Of a stretch of DNA of 64,000 nucleotides, positions 13,292 through 23,879 are shown piece after piece. Both the position numbers and the translations under genes were made by a program. The notes under the pieces were generated by a model, which did not search any database, was not told where the DNA came from, and worked only from the letters and a program-made list of their open reading frames with translations. Numbering within the stretch: position 1 is the first letter of the stretch; every line of letters starts with the position of its first letter. This DNA is from Escallonia rubra. Taxonomy: Eukaryota; Streptophyta; Magnoliopsida; Escalloniales; Escalloniaceae. The DNA lies in the NCBI GenBank assembly GCA_033065855.1, contig JAVXUO010000204.1:79091-143090 (forward strand). Direction: 5' to 3'.

Positions 13292-13294
<3 letters not shown>
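13149..13294. mobile_element. 146-bp nested-palindrome MITE in a TA tract
   Basis: The ends are inverted repeats of about 28 bp sharing GATCC-(G/A)-TTGCTAGCGCTAGCA. Inside are two consecutive hairpins built from the same arms: ACCGTCCGCTA/TAGCGGACGGT (13185-13195 with 13203-13213) and CGTCCGCTA/TAGCGGACG (13221-13229 with 13237-13245). It is flanked by TATATA on both sides, and the matching site in copy 1 (about 6576-6605) is empty. It encodes nothing and would have been moved by a transposase supplied elsewhere. Superfamily is undecided; TA flanks would suit Tc1/mariner but also any AT-rich target. Confidence 0.8.

Positions 13295-13341
<47 letters not shown>
13294..13341. repeat. TA microsatellite
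   Basis: About 46 bp of pure TA follows the MITE; a shorter TA run (about 13127-13148) precedes it. Copy 1 has a TG-rich tract at this place. Confidence 0.9.
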
Positions 13342-13343
<2 letters not shown>

Positions 13344-14774
13344 TGTAATGGGAAAGGGGTGGATATGTCATCCTTGAGAGCGTTCCTGTGTTAGTCAAAT
13401 TGATATCAACTACTCAAAGCGAAGGATTACTACATTTATGAAATATACTAGAATCCCAATGGCAACTCGTGTTAGTATTGCTCACGCAGATGCAATGGAA
13501 ACATTGTTATGTAGTGTGAAAGATAATAACGAGAACTGTAATATAAACATGGGTGCACAAATATCTTGGACACAAGATTTAACGTGGTTCGGATATAACG
13601 TGTCTACCTCAATAGGGCGTGCAAACTTCTTCGTACTATGAGAATGTCGAGAGAGGTACAAAAGAACTCTCAACAGTTTCATCCTAAAAACCGGAGACCC
13701 TTATCCAAGTGGATACTCCTTGTATACCCCGCTCATTGTTATCTCTCAAGAAAGAAGGGCTACTAACTCTATCTCACGTGATATACTGAGAGGAGGAAAC
13801 CTGGGATGATTTTCTGAGATGGTTGAGTGGCCCTATTGATAGGCATTCTTTCACTTCATATTTGGTAGGTGGCCTACCAAATGTATAGCAAAAAACCACA
13901 TACAAAATGCAATGGCCGTAAGTACAATGGTGTAGGTTATTGAATTTCCATCACCGAACAAACCAAGTCAACAAAGGCATGATAAGAACAGTATTCTGCA
14001 AATAGTGTAGAGCACAAAAGTCACAACCCAACGACTCGAGTACTAGCTACCTTGATTCCGTGAAAATCTAATCAAAGAATAAAAAACCAAGTTACCTAAA
14101 ATAAAACCCATTCTATTAGAAATGCAGTAACAATCCTTAAGAAAATAACTGAAATCCTATATCACATCAAGTCAAATCTACCTATCATTGAAAACGAAAA
14201 AATAGAACTCCAGTCAACTATTAGACAAGTTTCTTCTTCTAACCTTAATTGCACGGAGCGGGGGCTGGGGCAGAGGAGCATAAGCACCTGAAAGAATCTA
14301 CGGTTAGGAGTGGCTTGAATACATAAATGCGTGAAGAGTACTACCATTTGTTTTATACATCACACACTAAATTATGGTGTAAACACTTTTTTCCTTGAAA
14401 ATACGATAAGCGACAGTAAATTGTTACTTCGCACTGATTGACAAGTTTGTTCTCTCGACGAGGTTATGGAGTTCTCATGTTAGCTTGGGATGTGATCCCA
14501 TGGAGCTCCAAACTTGGGATCACAAAAGAGAGTTTCTGAGAGAGAAGCGTCACCGCTACTGAGTTTCTAACTATTCCATCTCTCAATATTACTCTCTAAA
14601 AGATTTGGTTGTTCTAGTTTTCCTATCCAGCTATCGTGAAAGTTACATTCCATACCACAATCACTAAAAATATACTCCCTTACAGATAGGGAAACCTGAT
14701 TATCATGTTTGTGTTCACTCCCTTGAAATGGTCACACAAATACTTGATCCCAAACTGGTTAAACAATACTTGTC

Positions 14775-14778
<4 letters not shown>

Positions 14779-14819
<41 letters not shown>

Positions 14820-14862
14820 AACACGCACACACCCACACGCACACGCGCGCGCACACACACTC
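14779..14862. repeat. CT/CA compound microsatellite (copy 2)
   Basis: Counterpart of 8039-8092, expanded in CA and interrupted by CG units. Confidence 0.9.
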
Positions 14863-15863
14863 AGACCACTCACAGACATTTACTCACTCACTCATGTAAG
14901 ATGAGGAATCTTTTGTCATATGTTGAAAATCTCTTTGAGATTATGTAAAACCAGCTTACTTCACATTTTTTATTGTCAGACCGGCCATTTAGTTGTGATG
15001 CATCATCATATATAAATAAAACCCATAAAAAGTGGGTTTCATATTCTCTCAACCACCTACGCAAGATCTCTAATCTGAAAGCCTTGGAAACTGGGTTCTC
15101 TGTTTTCTATTTAATTGTAGTTTTTCAACAAGGTTTCTATAAATACTTTTGTAAGATCAACAAGGTAAATTCGTTTAACTTACATTGACAAACTTCTCCT
15201 TCATACAGTTGAGTAGAATTACCTGTCGGAAAGAAGAGAAGTAACTTTTTTTAAATAAGCTATATTAACATAAAAATTCATCAAAGAAGGCAGACAAAAC
15301 AACACAAATTAAAGAGACAGGAAGTAATATCTGCCCTAGTAAGCCTAGCGACCGCCTAGTCTGCCAATTATATCAATGCAGGGAGCTTGATTCTTATTAT
15401 TTTGCTCCCAAGTTGATGCTTATAGCCAAAAGCATCATCTGGCAACACGAACAGCATGTGTAGTCTTCCGCCGAGAAAAGTTCATCAATCTTATTCCAGC
15501 CAACTGTGGTAAACTAGCACTGAAAAGTTGGACGGAAGAGCCAGAGGACTGAAAGACTTACCTGTAAAAGTATCAATCATCCACCTAACTTCTTTTGCCC
15601 CAAAATTTGAACGTTGCACATTGGACAATCCCGATGAGAATAGCCGAGACCCTGTGAGAAAAGGGTACGGAATAGACGAGGTACAGTTTTCGTCGCAGAA
15701 TTTCACAGCACAATCCAACACAGTGTCACACCTAACATGCATCCCCTTTTGCATAGCCAGCAATAGCACGAATGAATGGTTTGGATTGACCGAAAACCAG
15801 ACTGACCAACCAAGGCACCACTGGTGTGCTAAACTTACGAGAGTTGGCCATAAGCCAAATAAC

Positions 15864-16485
15864 CTTGTCCTCCACTCTAGCTTTGGGATTATATTGCATA
15901 TCATCAATCATGTCCTTCAACTCTGTTGCAATTTCCTGACCTTAGTTGCAGGATTCTTCAACCCCAGTCACATTCCCACCCTGGAACCTCGCTCCCAAAA
16001 TCTCGCACTCCCTCCCGCTCCCACCTTAAAACCTACTATAGTAGTGATGCTCTCGCTCCGGAACCTCGCACCAGCTCCTGTTCCCACCCACGCTCCTTGC
16101 AACTAAGTTCCAGACTACTGGCGCCACCTTCGTTGAGAGTGCGGGATAATGATTGAACTCTCATATGCAGGAAACTCTAAGCATCTTGTATCATCACTAA
16201 ATCGAATCTTGAAAAGACAGTGCCAAAGGATGCAATTATGTTTTCACATAAAGTTGAAGCACAAGCCGTACTTAAAAATACTGAGGCACCTCAGACTGAA
16301 GGCCCCAGCCACCATTAGCTATTACAAGTAATTGGAATGTTCCAAAGAAGCAAAAGTTCTTTATTTTCATCACAAAGTAATAGAAATTAAGAGTCGAGAT
16401 AGAAGTTCCAAGGTCTAGAAAGTTCAGTTCTAGAAATATTAGTCTGCAATCATAAGCTTGTACTGAACTTGACATTGCTTTGCAG
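15864..16485. other. Single-copy intron sequence
   Basis: Remainder of the large FKBP intron beyond the duplicated segment. It has a pyrimidine-rich, C-rich stretch (15950-16110) but no exon or repeat that I can name. Confidence 0.45.
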
Positions 16486-16763
16486 GTAACTTTTCACTAT
16501 ATTGGCTAAAACGAGTCAAGTCGCCATATTGACAGTACCTACTTACAGGGAAGACCTGCCAAAATCTGTTTCGGAATCAACGGATTAGTTCCAGGTGGGA
16601 CCCATAAAACCAATTGATAAGAAACTTTCCTTTGTTCCTGTTTTTCTGGTAAATAGAGAAGGTTAGCTAAACGGAGAATGTTGATACAGGGTTTGAAGAA
16701 GGAATTGGAGACATGAGACCTGTGGGGAAAAGGAGAATTATAATACCTCCACTTGGACCACCT

Positions 16764-17287
16764 GTGAGTTATGCTTTTTTTCCTTCTACTGTTTGTTTCC
16801 CTTTGATTTCCCACTTTAGAATGGACATAAGATGCTTTGAACGTGTTCTATTTATGATTTTCTCGATTTGGGTTTGCAAAGTTCCTAGAACTTTATGCCC
16901 GTCTGATCTCCTCTATAGCAAGATTCTGAAAACTAAATACCATGCTCCTCTTCCACCAATGATGTTGCTCCATCCATGGGCGAAGCCACCTTGACGAAAA
17001 TGGTGGCATGACCCCTTGACTTTCTGAAGTAGAAATTGTTGGCAATAAGCAGAAAATCTTTTACACATAATGGGAAAATGATGACAAGAAATGTTTGCAG
17101 GGCAGGAAAAACTCGTAGAGGGGAGAAGAAGGGTGGGTTTGGGTCGTGTTTGGGGGGGGGGGTGTGAAGATGTATAATTATATATATTCATCGGTGGGGG
17201 CTTAGAAGACGGTACTGATACCACAAGGCCGAGATTTTATATACACAAGAATAGACAGTCATAGCATACAAATTATGCTTTTACATA
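16764..17287. other. Downstream of FKBP exons, no terminal exon seen
   Basis: The expected last FKBP exon was sought on the plus strand and not found. A G-run of about 10 lies at 17153-17162. Small open frames here have no recognised motif. Confidence 0.45.
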
Positions 17288-17312
17288 TCTATATCTATAC
17301 TACTTATAAAAG
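17288..17312 (+). mobile_element. Possible Helitron 5' terminus
   Basis: The motif A|TC...CTATACTACTTATAAAAG is followed shortly by 'gggacgaaaatacccttaaa', an arrangement resembling the 5' ends of many plant Helitrons. No partner CTAG/hairpin 3' end was found nearby; the one at 62596-62624 is 45 kb away. This is a sequence-pattern call only. Confidence 0.35.
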
Positions 17313-18924
17313 TCTGAATAGATGTATATCATTTTTGGGACGAAAATACCCTTAAATAATTTTAAATTTCCGTAAATAATCTTCAATCTTGAGCTTTGTG
17401 GTTCGACTTCCACGCTAACCCTTCTCCTTCCTCATGCTCTAATTTCATCCACTTTGAATCTCTGTAAAAGTTTTCTGATACATCCTCCTGAATTTAATTG
17501 GTAGAGTCCTTCAAAAGGATGACTCTCCACCTCCATAGCTTGAAGTCTCACAAACTCTTCCGCTTCAAGATGCGATTCTATCGCAAAAGACTATATGCAT
17601 CTTTCATGAACTAATTGCAGCAATTTCTTTGAACGGACGAAACCCAATCTCCACGGCAACAAGGGCCCAGATAATCAGAGATGCTTTCCACCATGTAATT
17701 GTTCTGCTCCAATGGGGTTGATAATGCCTTGAGGCAAAAGCCTGTAGTTTTGAAACATATGCACACATTTGACAGTTCAATTTTTGAAAATGTTATAGTG
17801 GAATAGTTATCGTACTCTTTGACTTGTTTCCATAATAACCCTGCTGATTCGTTCTTTTAGTTATAGCTGTCCCTTTTAAGTAGTTGAATATTGCCTAATT
17901 GCAATTTTACATTTTCTGTTTATGCACGTCTGATGCTGTACCAACTTCTGATGCTTTAAAGTTGAGTTCCTCCATTCTTATGACTCACTAGGAGCTGTAA
18001 ATTAGCTAAACGCAAAAAATTTCTTATGCAACTCACTAAAATCTCAACTGCATAACTCAGTGACATTTTCTTTTGATTTGTACTGTTCTGGTTGGTTTTA
18101 TAGGTACAAACAACTGAGGTATAAGTAATTTGCGATATAGCTTCATAAAACTTGAATGCCAGGTTGACATGCCTGAATGAACAATATTTTGGTCCCATAT
18201 GACGCAAGGTAGCTTCAGTTTACAAGTCTATATTTATTTCAAGCATATTTGTTTTCAGGGTTATTAAATATACTACGTACATGTGTGTATGTGTGTCGGC
18301 AGAAATTGTACATGTCTGTTGTTAGAACCAAATTGTTAGCTTGCATTTAATGTAATAGCATTATAACTCTATCCTTCTAGAGTGAAACCAGAGTTAAACA
18401 ATACGGTAAATATTAAGAACATGACATGTTACCAGCAAAATCTTCTGGAACATTCCTCTCCTTCAGGATACACTACAACCAATCAATGAGGGGTGTTCTG
18501 TGTGTGGTGGTGGTGGTTTTGAAAGGGGGATGGCTTTATTTCAAAATGTAGCAGTTATTTATTATGTCCTTTTTTTGGATTCGATCCGCAATAGAGGGAA
18601 GAAATTTCTCAGAATTTGTTTCTTGGTCATCTCATTGTAGTGTAATCACCCTTACTGATGCATTTTGTAATCTGTTGCCGCATTGATCCATTTAATCTGT
18701 TGTAGTTTGCAGAAGCTGCCCAACAGTTCTGTAAAAATGTCCATGTCTAAGCAGACGTTCTTCATGTGCATATCCCACATCTACTTTGCTGAGTGTATCC
18801 CTCATATTCCTATGTATTATAGCAGGTTTCTGTAAAGTTATTGTTTTCAAATTTTATTCTGAAATTATATGGCACATTCTGTTTTTTGTGCTTAAAGCAA
18901 TTAATCTTATTGTCTTTAAACACT
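17313..18924. other. Intergenic, no gene recognised
   Basis: AT-rich sequence with short open frames only. A coding-like patch at 17500-17700 has several frame breaks and no motif I can name. Confidence 0.4.
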
Positions 18925-20080
18925 TAACTCGTGGTCTGCCCTTTTGAGTTAATTTTTAAGATCGAATTTGAAGAGCTCAACATTACTCCATCGAGACCTA
19001 TGGCTCAACTATTGTTGCGGTAAAAAAAACAAGAAATGAGAAGAACAAGGACCTTAAATTTTAGAAGTGATGTTAGTGTTTCACTTTTATCATATCAATG
19101 AAATTTTTGTCACTGTAGATTCATAATTGTCGCTACATAGTGAGAAAGCTGAGCTCAAATCAATTAGAATAGAATTTAATGCCGCGAACCATGAAAGCTA
19201 GTTTTGTTTGGCGAAGGAGAAAAGAATAGTAGAGGGAGAGAAGAAAATGTCAGATTAAGGAAGAAGGGTGTCTGGATACCAAGCGTAAATAACTATTTGA
19301 CATGATCCAAAAAAAGAAAAAAAAATGTTTGGAAGTTTCATTTGATGTAACTATCTATGTCATAGTATGTAAGGATTAATACGTGGAGTACACAATGTGG
19401 CTCTTAGATTCGAATCACTTTTAGGATCTAAATGGAAATTAATTTGATAGATTTGAGTAAGAATCTGAAGCACCATTCCAAATAGATGATCTAAACAATG
19501 GAATGGTTCAATCCCAAATGCAACCATGATTCCAAGGCCAATGCTAATATTCAAGCGGACCCTTTAATGCATTTATGAAATATCTCAAACCATTGAAAGA
19601 TGGAGTTCAACTAATTTACTATTTTGCTCTTAGATTCAAACTCTTTTGTCACAAAACATGTCTAACGACAATCAAACTCCTACTATTTACTAGGTATATG
19701 ATGAAACGTTTGTCACTGACTATACTGTAACTTGCTTATCCTCCAATTCAAGTGTTTATTGAGCTCCAAGTTTTAAACCACGAGCAAATTTTCCTCATGA
19801 TGAACCGGTTGCAGTAATGGTCATCAATACAGCACTGTAACGGTCGGTACAAGTTAAAACGATACAAAAAAACATTTTATGTACCACTACGAATAAGGTT
19901 TACACCAGTCATGCTTGTCAAAGCCCCTCACTCAAACGCCTTCCAAATCAAACTTAAACGAAATTTGTTGAAATCAGGTTAGGTAGTAAGATACTTCTTA
20001 GCAATGATTGCAACAACAAGCTTCTCAAACCACATACAGATTGTCACAAACTAAGAAAGGGTGTTGGTGTCTTAACAGTT
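18925..20080. repeat. Old local duplication, unit 1
   Basis: Two blocks here (18925-19040 and 19655-20060) recur in the same order at 20340-20450 and 20545-20960. Shared phrases include 'cttattgagctccaa', 'catgatgaaccggttgca' and 'cttctcaaacca' with many substitutions. Sequence between the blocks is partly missing in the second unit. No coding content is seen. Confidence 0.65.
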
Positions 20081-20329
20081 CCCAAAATCATCGTAATATT
20101 TAATTAAGTACACTCTCTAGCACGGTATTTACCGTTATGGTCAAAAAGTTATTCATAAAATCTTTAATTTGGTTTCAAAGAAAGACCAAGTTGTCTTTAA
20201 CTTTAAGTGGTCTATTATAAATGAATAAGTGGTGTGAACATAAACACGTAGTGTGTACTTAAATTACTGTTTTGAAAATTTGTTCCAGATAATATGTGAC
20301 TCCCGGATTGTTATAATTAAGACTATAAA

Positions 20330-20965
20330 TATCACTGTCTTTGACAACTCGTAGTCTGCCAATTGGAATTAATTTTCAAGATTGAATTTCGAAAGCCCAA
20401 CATTACTTCACCAAAACCTATGGCCCAACTAATGGTGTATAAAAAAGATCAAGCCCTTAATGTGCTTACGATCTAGTAGTTGAAACGATTAAAAGATAGA
20501 TCAGTTCAACTAAATTTACAATTCTTGTAATTAAGTTATTAATGCTATATGTGTCTAATGGCAATCAAAACGGCAATTAAACTCCTTTAACGGGCATATG
20601 GTAAAAAAAAATTTATTGACTCCACCATAATTTGCTTCTCCACTAATTCAACTTTTTATTGAGCTCCATATTTAGACGGGGAGCAGATTTTCTCATGATA
20701 AACTGGTTGCAACGATAATTATCAAATACGACACCTTAACGACGGACACAGGCATAAATGGTACAAAAAACAATCTTTTCCCCTACCACTAGATATAAGG
20801 TTTATACTGGCTGTACTTTTTGAAACCTCTCAACGAACACCTTTATCAAAATTGGTATCAAACTTGCGCAAGTTTTGTCTGAGTCATTTTAGTGAAAAGA
20901 AAGGGTTTTTATAGCAATAGTTGTAACAATAAGCTTTTCGAACCAACCAAAGATGGTATCAAATC
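20330..20965. repeat. Old local duplication, unit 2
   Basis: Diverged and shortened copy of 18925-20060, recognised by shared ordered phrases. Confidence 0.65.
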
Positions 20966-21218
20966 CTGCAAGGGTCTTGCTCTCTCAGTGATAACCGTAT
21001 AATCACGGTTGCCAATGCAGGGAGAAAATCTCCGCGACAGCCATCGTGTTGAACAAGCTTAGCACTCATAGGAACCTGAAATAACATAGTTATATAGCCA
21101 CTCCGACATATCCTCTCACACAATTACTGAAAGTTTACATTGGACTGCTATATTTTAGAGTAGGTATATCATCTCGTGTAAGGATACCAAACATTACTAA
21201 GATTCTCACCGACCCAAA

Positions 21219-21226
21219 CTCACACC
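21219..21226. repeat. 8-bp target-site duplication, left
   Basis: CTCACACC, identical to 22040-22047, immediately outside the inverted ends of a hAT-like element. Confidence 0.65.
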
Positions 21227-22039
21227 CAGGGCTGCAATTTTGGGTTGCCTTTTTATGGGTTTAACCAACTCAACCTAAGAAAATGTGGGCTTTTTGCCCA
21301 ACCCAAACCACTAAATTATAAAAAGGCTTAGGATGGGTTAAGCTCATAGCATTGTGGTTTATCGTGTGTTAGCCTTTTAAATCCCATTTGAAAAAAGCTC
21401 ATATTTTGTACCACCACCTGCCGTCACACCGCCGTCCTCCGCCAGCAGCCTCCACCATGCCAGTGGCAGCCACCTCCTCCGACTGTCATGACAGACGATG
21501 GTCGCTGCCACCAAAGGCAGCCTCCACAACTGTTGGAAGCCGCCACCACACTAGCACCAATGCGGGCGGTAGCTACCAGCCTTCGCCGTCGCCACCCGAC
21601 ACCAACCACCACCATAGTCATCTGCAACACCTTCTACCGTCACCACCAGTGTCGGCCCTTGGCAGCCACCTCTATCGTCGATAACTCCACCTCTACAGAA
21701 AAATACCACCATTGCCATCGTCGTCGCCACCTGTCGCTTATACAACCACTGTCGACAGCCGCCACCACCACCTCCGTAGGCAGCTATCGCCGCTAGCATT
21801 GCCGCTGACAACCACCATCGCCACCACGCCACAACGGCTACTCCGTTTTTCGTTTAATTAAAAAAAGTTTTCTTTATTTTGATCACCCCACTTAAACCCA
21901 CATAGACCCACCCAATCCAGCCCAACTCAATCCAATTAATTCAATTTTTTCTTGGGTTAGTGCTCGTTGGATTTTAAAGCACATAAGATTTCATGGGTTA
22001 GGTAGAAACCCAGCGCAACCCACCCAAGTTGCACCCTTT
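21227..22039. mobile_element. Non-autonomous hAT-like element (813 bp)
   Basis: The left end reads CAGGGCTGCAATTTTGGGT. The right end, reversed, reads AAAGGGTGCAACTTGGGT, so the two form imperfect terminal inverted repeats of the hAT type. Perfect 8-bp direct repeats flank it, the hAT target-site length. Subterminal TGGGTT/AACCCA motifs are dense at both ends. The interior is CCA/CCG trinucleotide-rich and gives Pro/His/Thr-rich or Gly-rich spurious frames; there is no transposase. Confidence 0.65.
21405..21840. repeat. CCA/CCG-rich low-complexity core
   Basis: Degenerate (CCA)n/(CCG)n sequence fills most of the hAT-like element. Overlapping frames on both strands are composition artefacts. 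Reverse-complement composition recurs at 63217-63570. Confidence 0.8.
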
Positions 22040-22047
22040 CTCACACC
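22040..22047. repeat. 8-bp target-site duplication, right
   Basis: CTCACACC, partner of 21219-21226. Confidence 0.65.
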
Positions 22048-22079
22048 CGTCAACAACCAATCATAACCACGGTTATTCT

Positions 22080-22740
22080 TGGAAGTCGAGATGGAGAGAA
22101 TTAAGGAGATGATGTTGGAATCTTGGGATTATGGTATTGAAGTGTCAGCTGACAGTGGTGGAGATGAAGATGGTGGTGAGGAGGAGGAGGAGTGGCCAAA
22201 GTGGTGGACCTTTGAAGTGTTGCCCGGAAATGAAGAAGAAAGCAGAAGAAACAAAAAGTATTTTTATAACCAAAGTACCTAAAAGTTTGTAACAGAACTG
22301 TAAAAGAGGGACCATTTTAGTGACGAAGCATAGTTCAAGGACAAGATAGAAAAATAGTATTTTAAGGACAAAACTGAAAAAATGAGCATAGTTTAAGGGA
22401 TCAAAATGAAATTATCCATTCGTTTATTTTTTTTCTTTTGCTTAAGGAAAGGTTCCTAAACTTGATTCCCTACAGATAAGCACGACCTTACTCGGTTCAA
22501 GGGTAACATATGATGGGTAACTGTGATGAGATGTATTCGAAATTACCTAATTTTCACTTTACAATAGGATATTAATTTTAATTTACAAATTAGAAAATAT
22601 TGGTTGAGCCATTTAGTAGGCATAAGCCAAAAGTGTAACGCACCCATCATACCCTACTTGAAAGTCTCTACTTGTTTTTATTTATTTCGATAATATAGTT
22701 TCTTTTATTGGTCAAAATAACCGTATTCGAAAACACTCTA
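22080..22740. repeat. Diverged tandem duplication, unit 1
   Basis: It shares ordered landmarks with 22862-23465: an acidic, GAGGAGG-rich start, 'gtggcc/gtagccaaa', 'catagttcaaggaca', 'aagggatcaaaat(g/c)(a/g)aattatcc', and a final 'aaagtctcta...tggtc' block. The 67-codon acidic open frame at 22079-22282 is disrupted in unit 2, so coding is doubtful. Confidence 0.6.
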
Positions 22741-22861
22741 ATTTCTATACTTTAATGTTTTTGTACTAAAAAATTGGGGGTGTGGAGCCTAAGCATCCAC
22801 ATGAAAAAATCAGAAGCAAAACATTCTAGACCTAAGAGAATTACATAAGTTCAAGCTCGAA

Positions 22862-23465
22862 GTGTAAGGGATAGAAATGTAGACGACGATGGCGGTGCAG
22901 ACGAGGTGGAGTGGTTTAGTGGCGTAGCCAAAGGGGTGGGCTTTTTAGTGTTGACCGAGATGAAGACGAAAGATGCGAAGAAGGGAAAAGTTTTTTAATA
23001 ACAAAATTACCCCTAAGTTTTAGCCAGAAATTGTAACAAAGGGACCATAGTTCAAGGACAGGGGTAACAAAAAAAGAATTTCAGAGACAAAAATAATCAG
23101 GCATAGTTCAAGGGATCAAAATCGAATTATCCCCTCAATTTTTGTTTTGTTTTGGTGGAAGAAGGGTCAAAATTTGATTAATAATAAGGTAACATACAAA
23201 GAAACATAAATTTACTCAATTCACGGGCAATATAATATGGGTAATTGTGATTACATGCATTAGGATAATCTAATTTTCAAGTCAACTATCAAGTCTTAAA
23301 AGCTAATTTCACTAATTACCCACGCAAATTAGAAAAACTTTGACTGAGCCAATTTAGTATGCATAAGGCAAAAGGTGTTAGGAACCCATCGTACCATAAT
23401 TAAAAGTCTCTAATGGTTTTTGTTTTGTTCGATGATACTGTTTGTTTAATTGGTCGAAGTAACCT
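22862..23465. repeat. Diverged tandem duplication, unit 2
   Basis: Second, more degraded copy of 22080-22740 at an offset of about 730-780 bp. Confidence 0.6.
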
Positions 23466-23879
23466 AAAAATAACCTAAAAATAAACGCAAGTTTATAAGT
23501 TAGTATATGTAGCTCAAACAGTTACACAATGAAAAACCACGTTTGGAAGAAAAAAAAAGGCATGTTACCTTTCAATTAGCTGAACTAGTCCGGTATATGT
23601 GTTTGAGAAATAGATGTATTTTGAACCAACTTTACTTAACCATTACATCCTTCCTTGCAGCTAGCTTTTTTAAGAAGCTACTAAGCGATGCATCAAGCTT
23701 ATATATTTCGGAAAGAGAAAATCTTCATATTCTGTTTCCTTTGAAACTTTGATTGAGTAGATCATAATGTTAAAAGGCTCACTCCCTCTTTCAATTAATT
23801 GTCTAATGATTCAATCCATTCTATCTCCAAAATCTCCCACTTTATACCAAGCATGTCCATCTAGGCAAAATGTTGAAGA

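Larger units (their letters stand above)
9613..15863 (+). repeat. Large direct duplication, copy 2
   Basis: Second copy of 3071-9083. It differs by many small substitutions and indels, by a 146-bp MITE in an expanded TA tract (13149-13294), by a longer CT/CA microsatellite and by extra bases in the first FKBP exon region. Only this copy is followed by further FKBP exons, so it keeps the ancestral connection and copy 1 is the derived 5' duplicate. Confidence 0.9.
10289..16763 (+). pseudogene. FKBP20-2-like chloroplast peptidyl-prolyl isomerase gene (copy 2, apparently broken)
   Basis: FKBP20-2 is a thylakoid-lumen FKBP-type prolyl isomerase known for a role in photosystem II supercomplex accumulation. 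Recognisable exons are a possible transit-peptide start (10289-10343, GTAAGT donor), an exon ending at 12384 (LRRKQLF...SSGK...LYDEKRLLEQNKRVQ), 12522-12631 (VASENYVKRDSGLIYRDF... ending AAQQ), 16486-16594 (VTFHYIG...IDSTYLQG...GLVPG) and 16690-16763 (GIGDMRPVGKRRIIIPP). Splice sites and phases fit between the last four. The 12631-16486 intron is about 3.85 kb. Exon 16486-16594 has an in-frame TAA at 16507-16509 where the family has an aromatic residue. One residue is missing in the PPELGPP-like motif, and I cannot find the terminal exon. The exon 1 to 2 junction is not resolved. Confidence 0.75.

Noticed and set aside
15491..16106. Long frames on both strands (138 aa minus, 192 aa plus)
   Set aside because: They lie in the FKBP intron, overlap each other and are disrupted in copy 1. 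No motif is visible.
21388..21832. Overlapping Pro/His-rich and Gly-rich frames on both strands
   Set aside because: Composition artefacts of a CCA/CCG repeat inside a hAT-like element.
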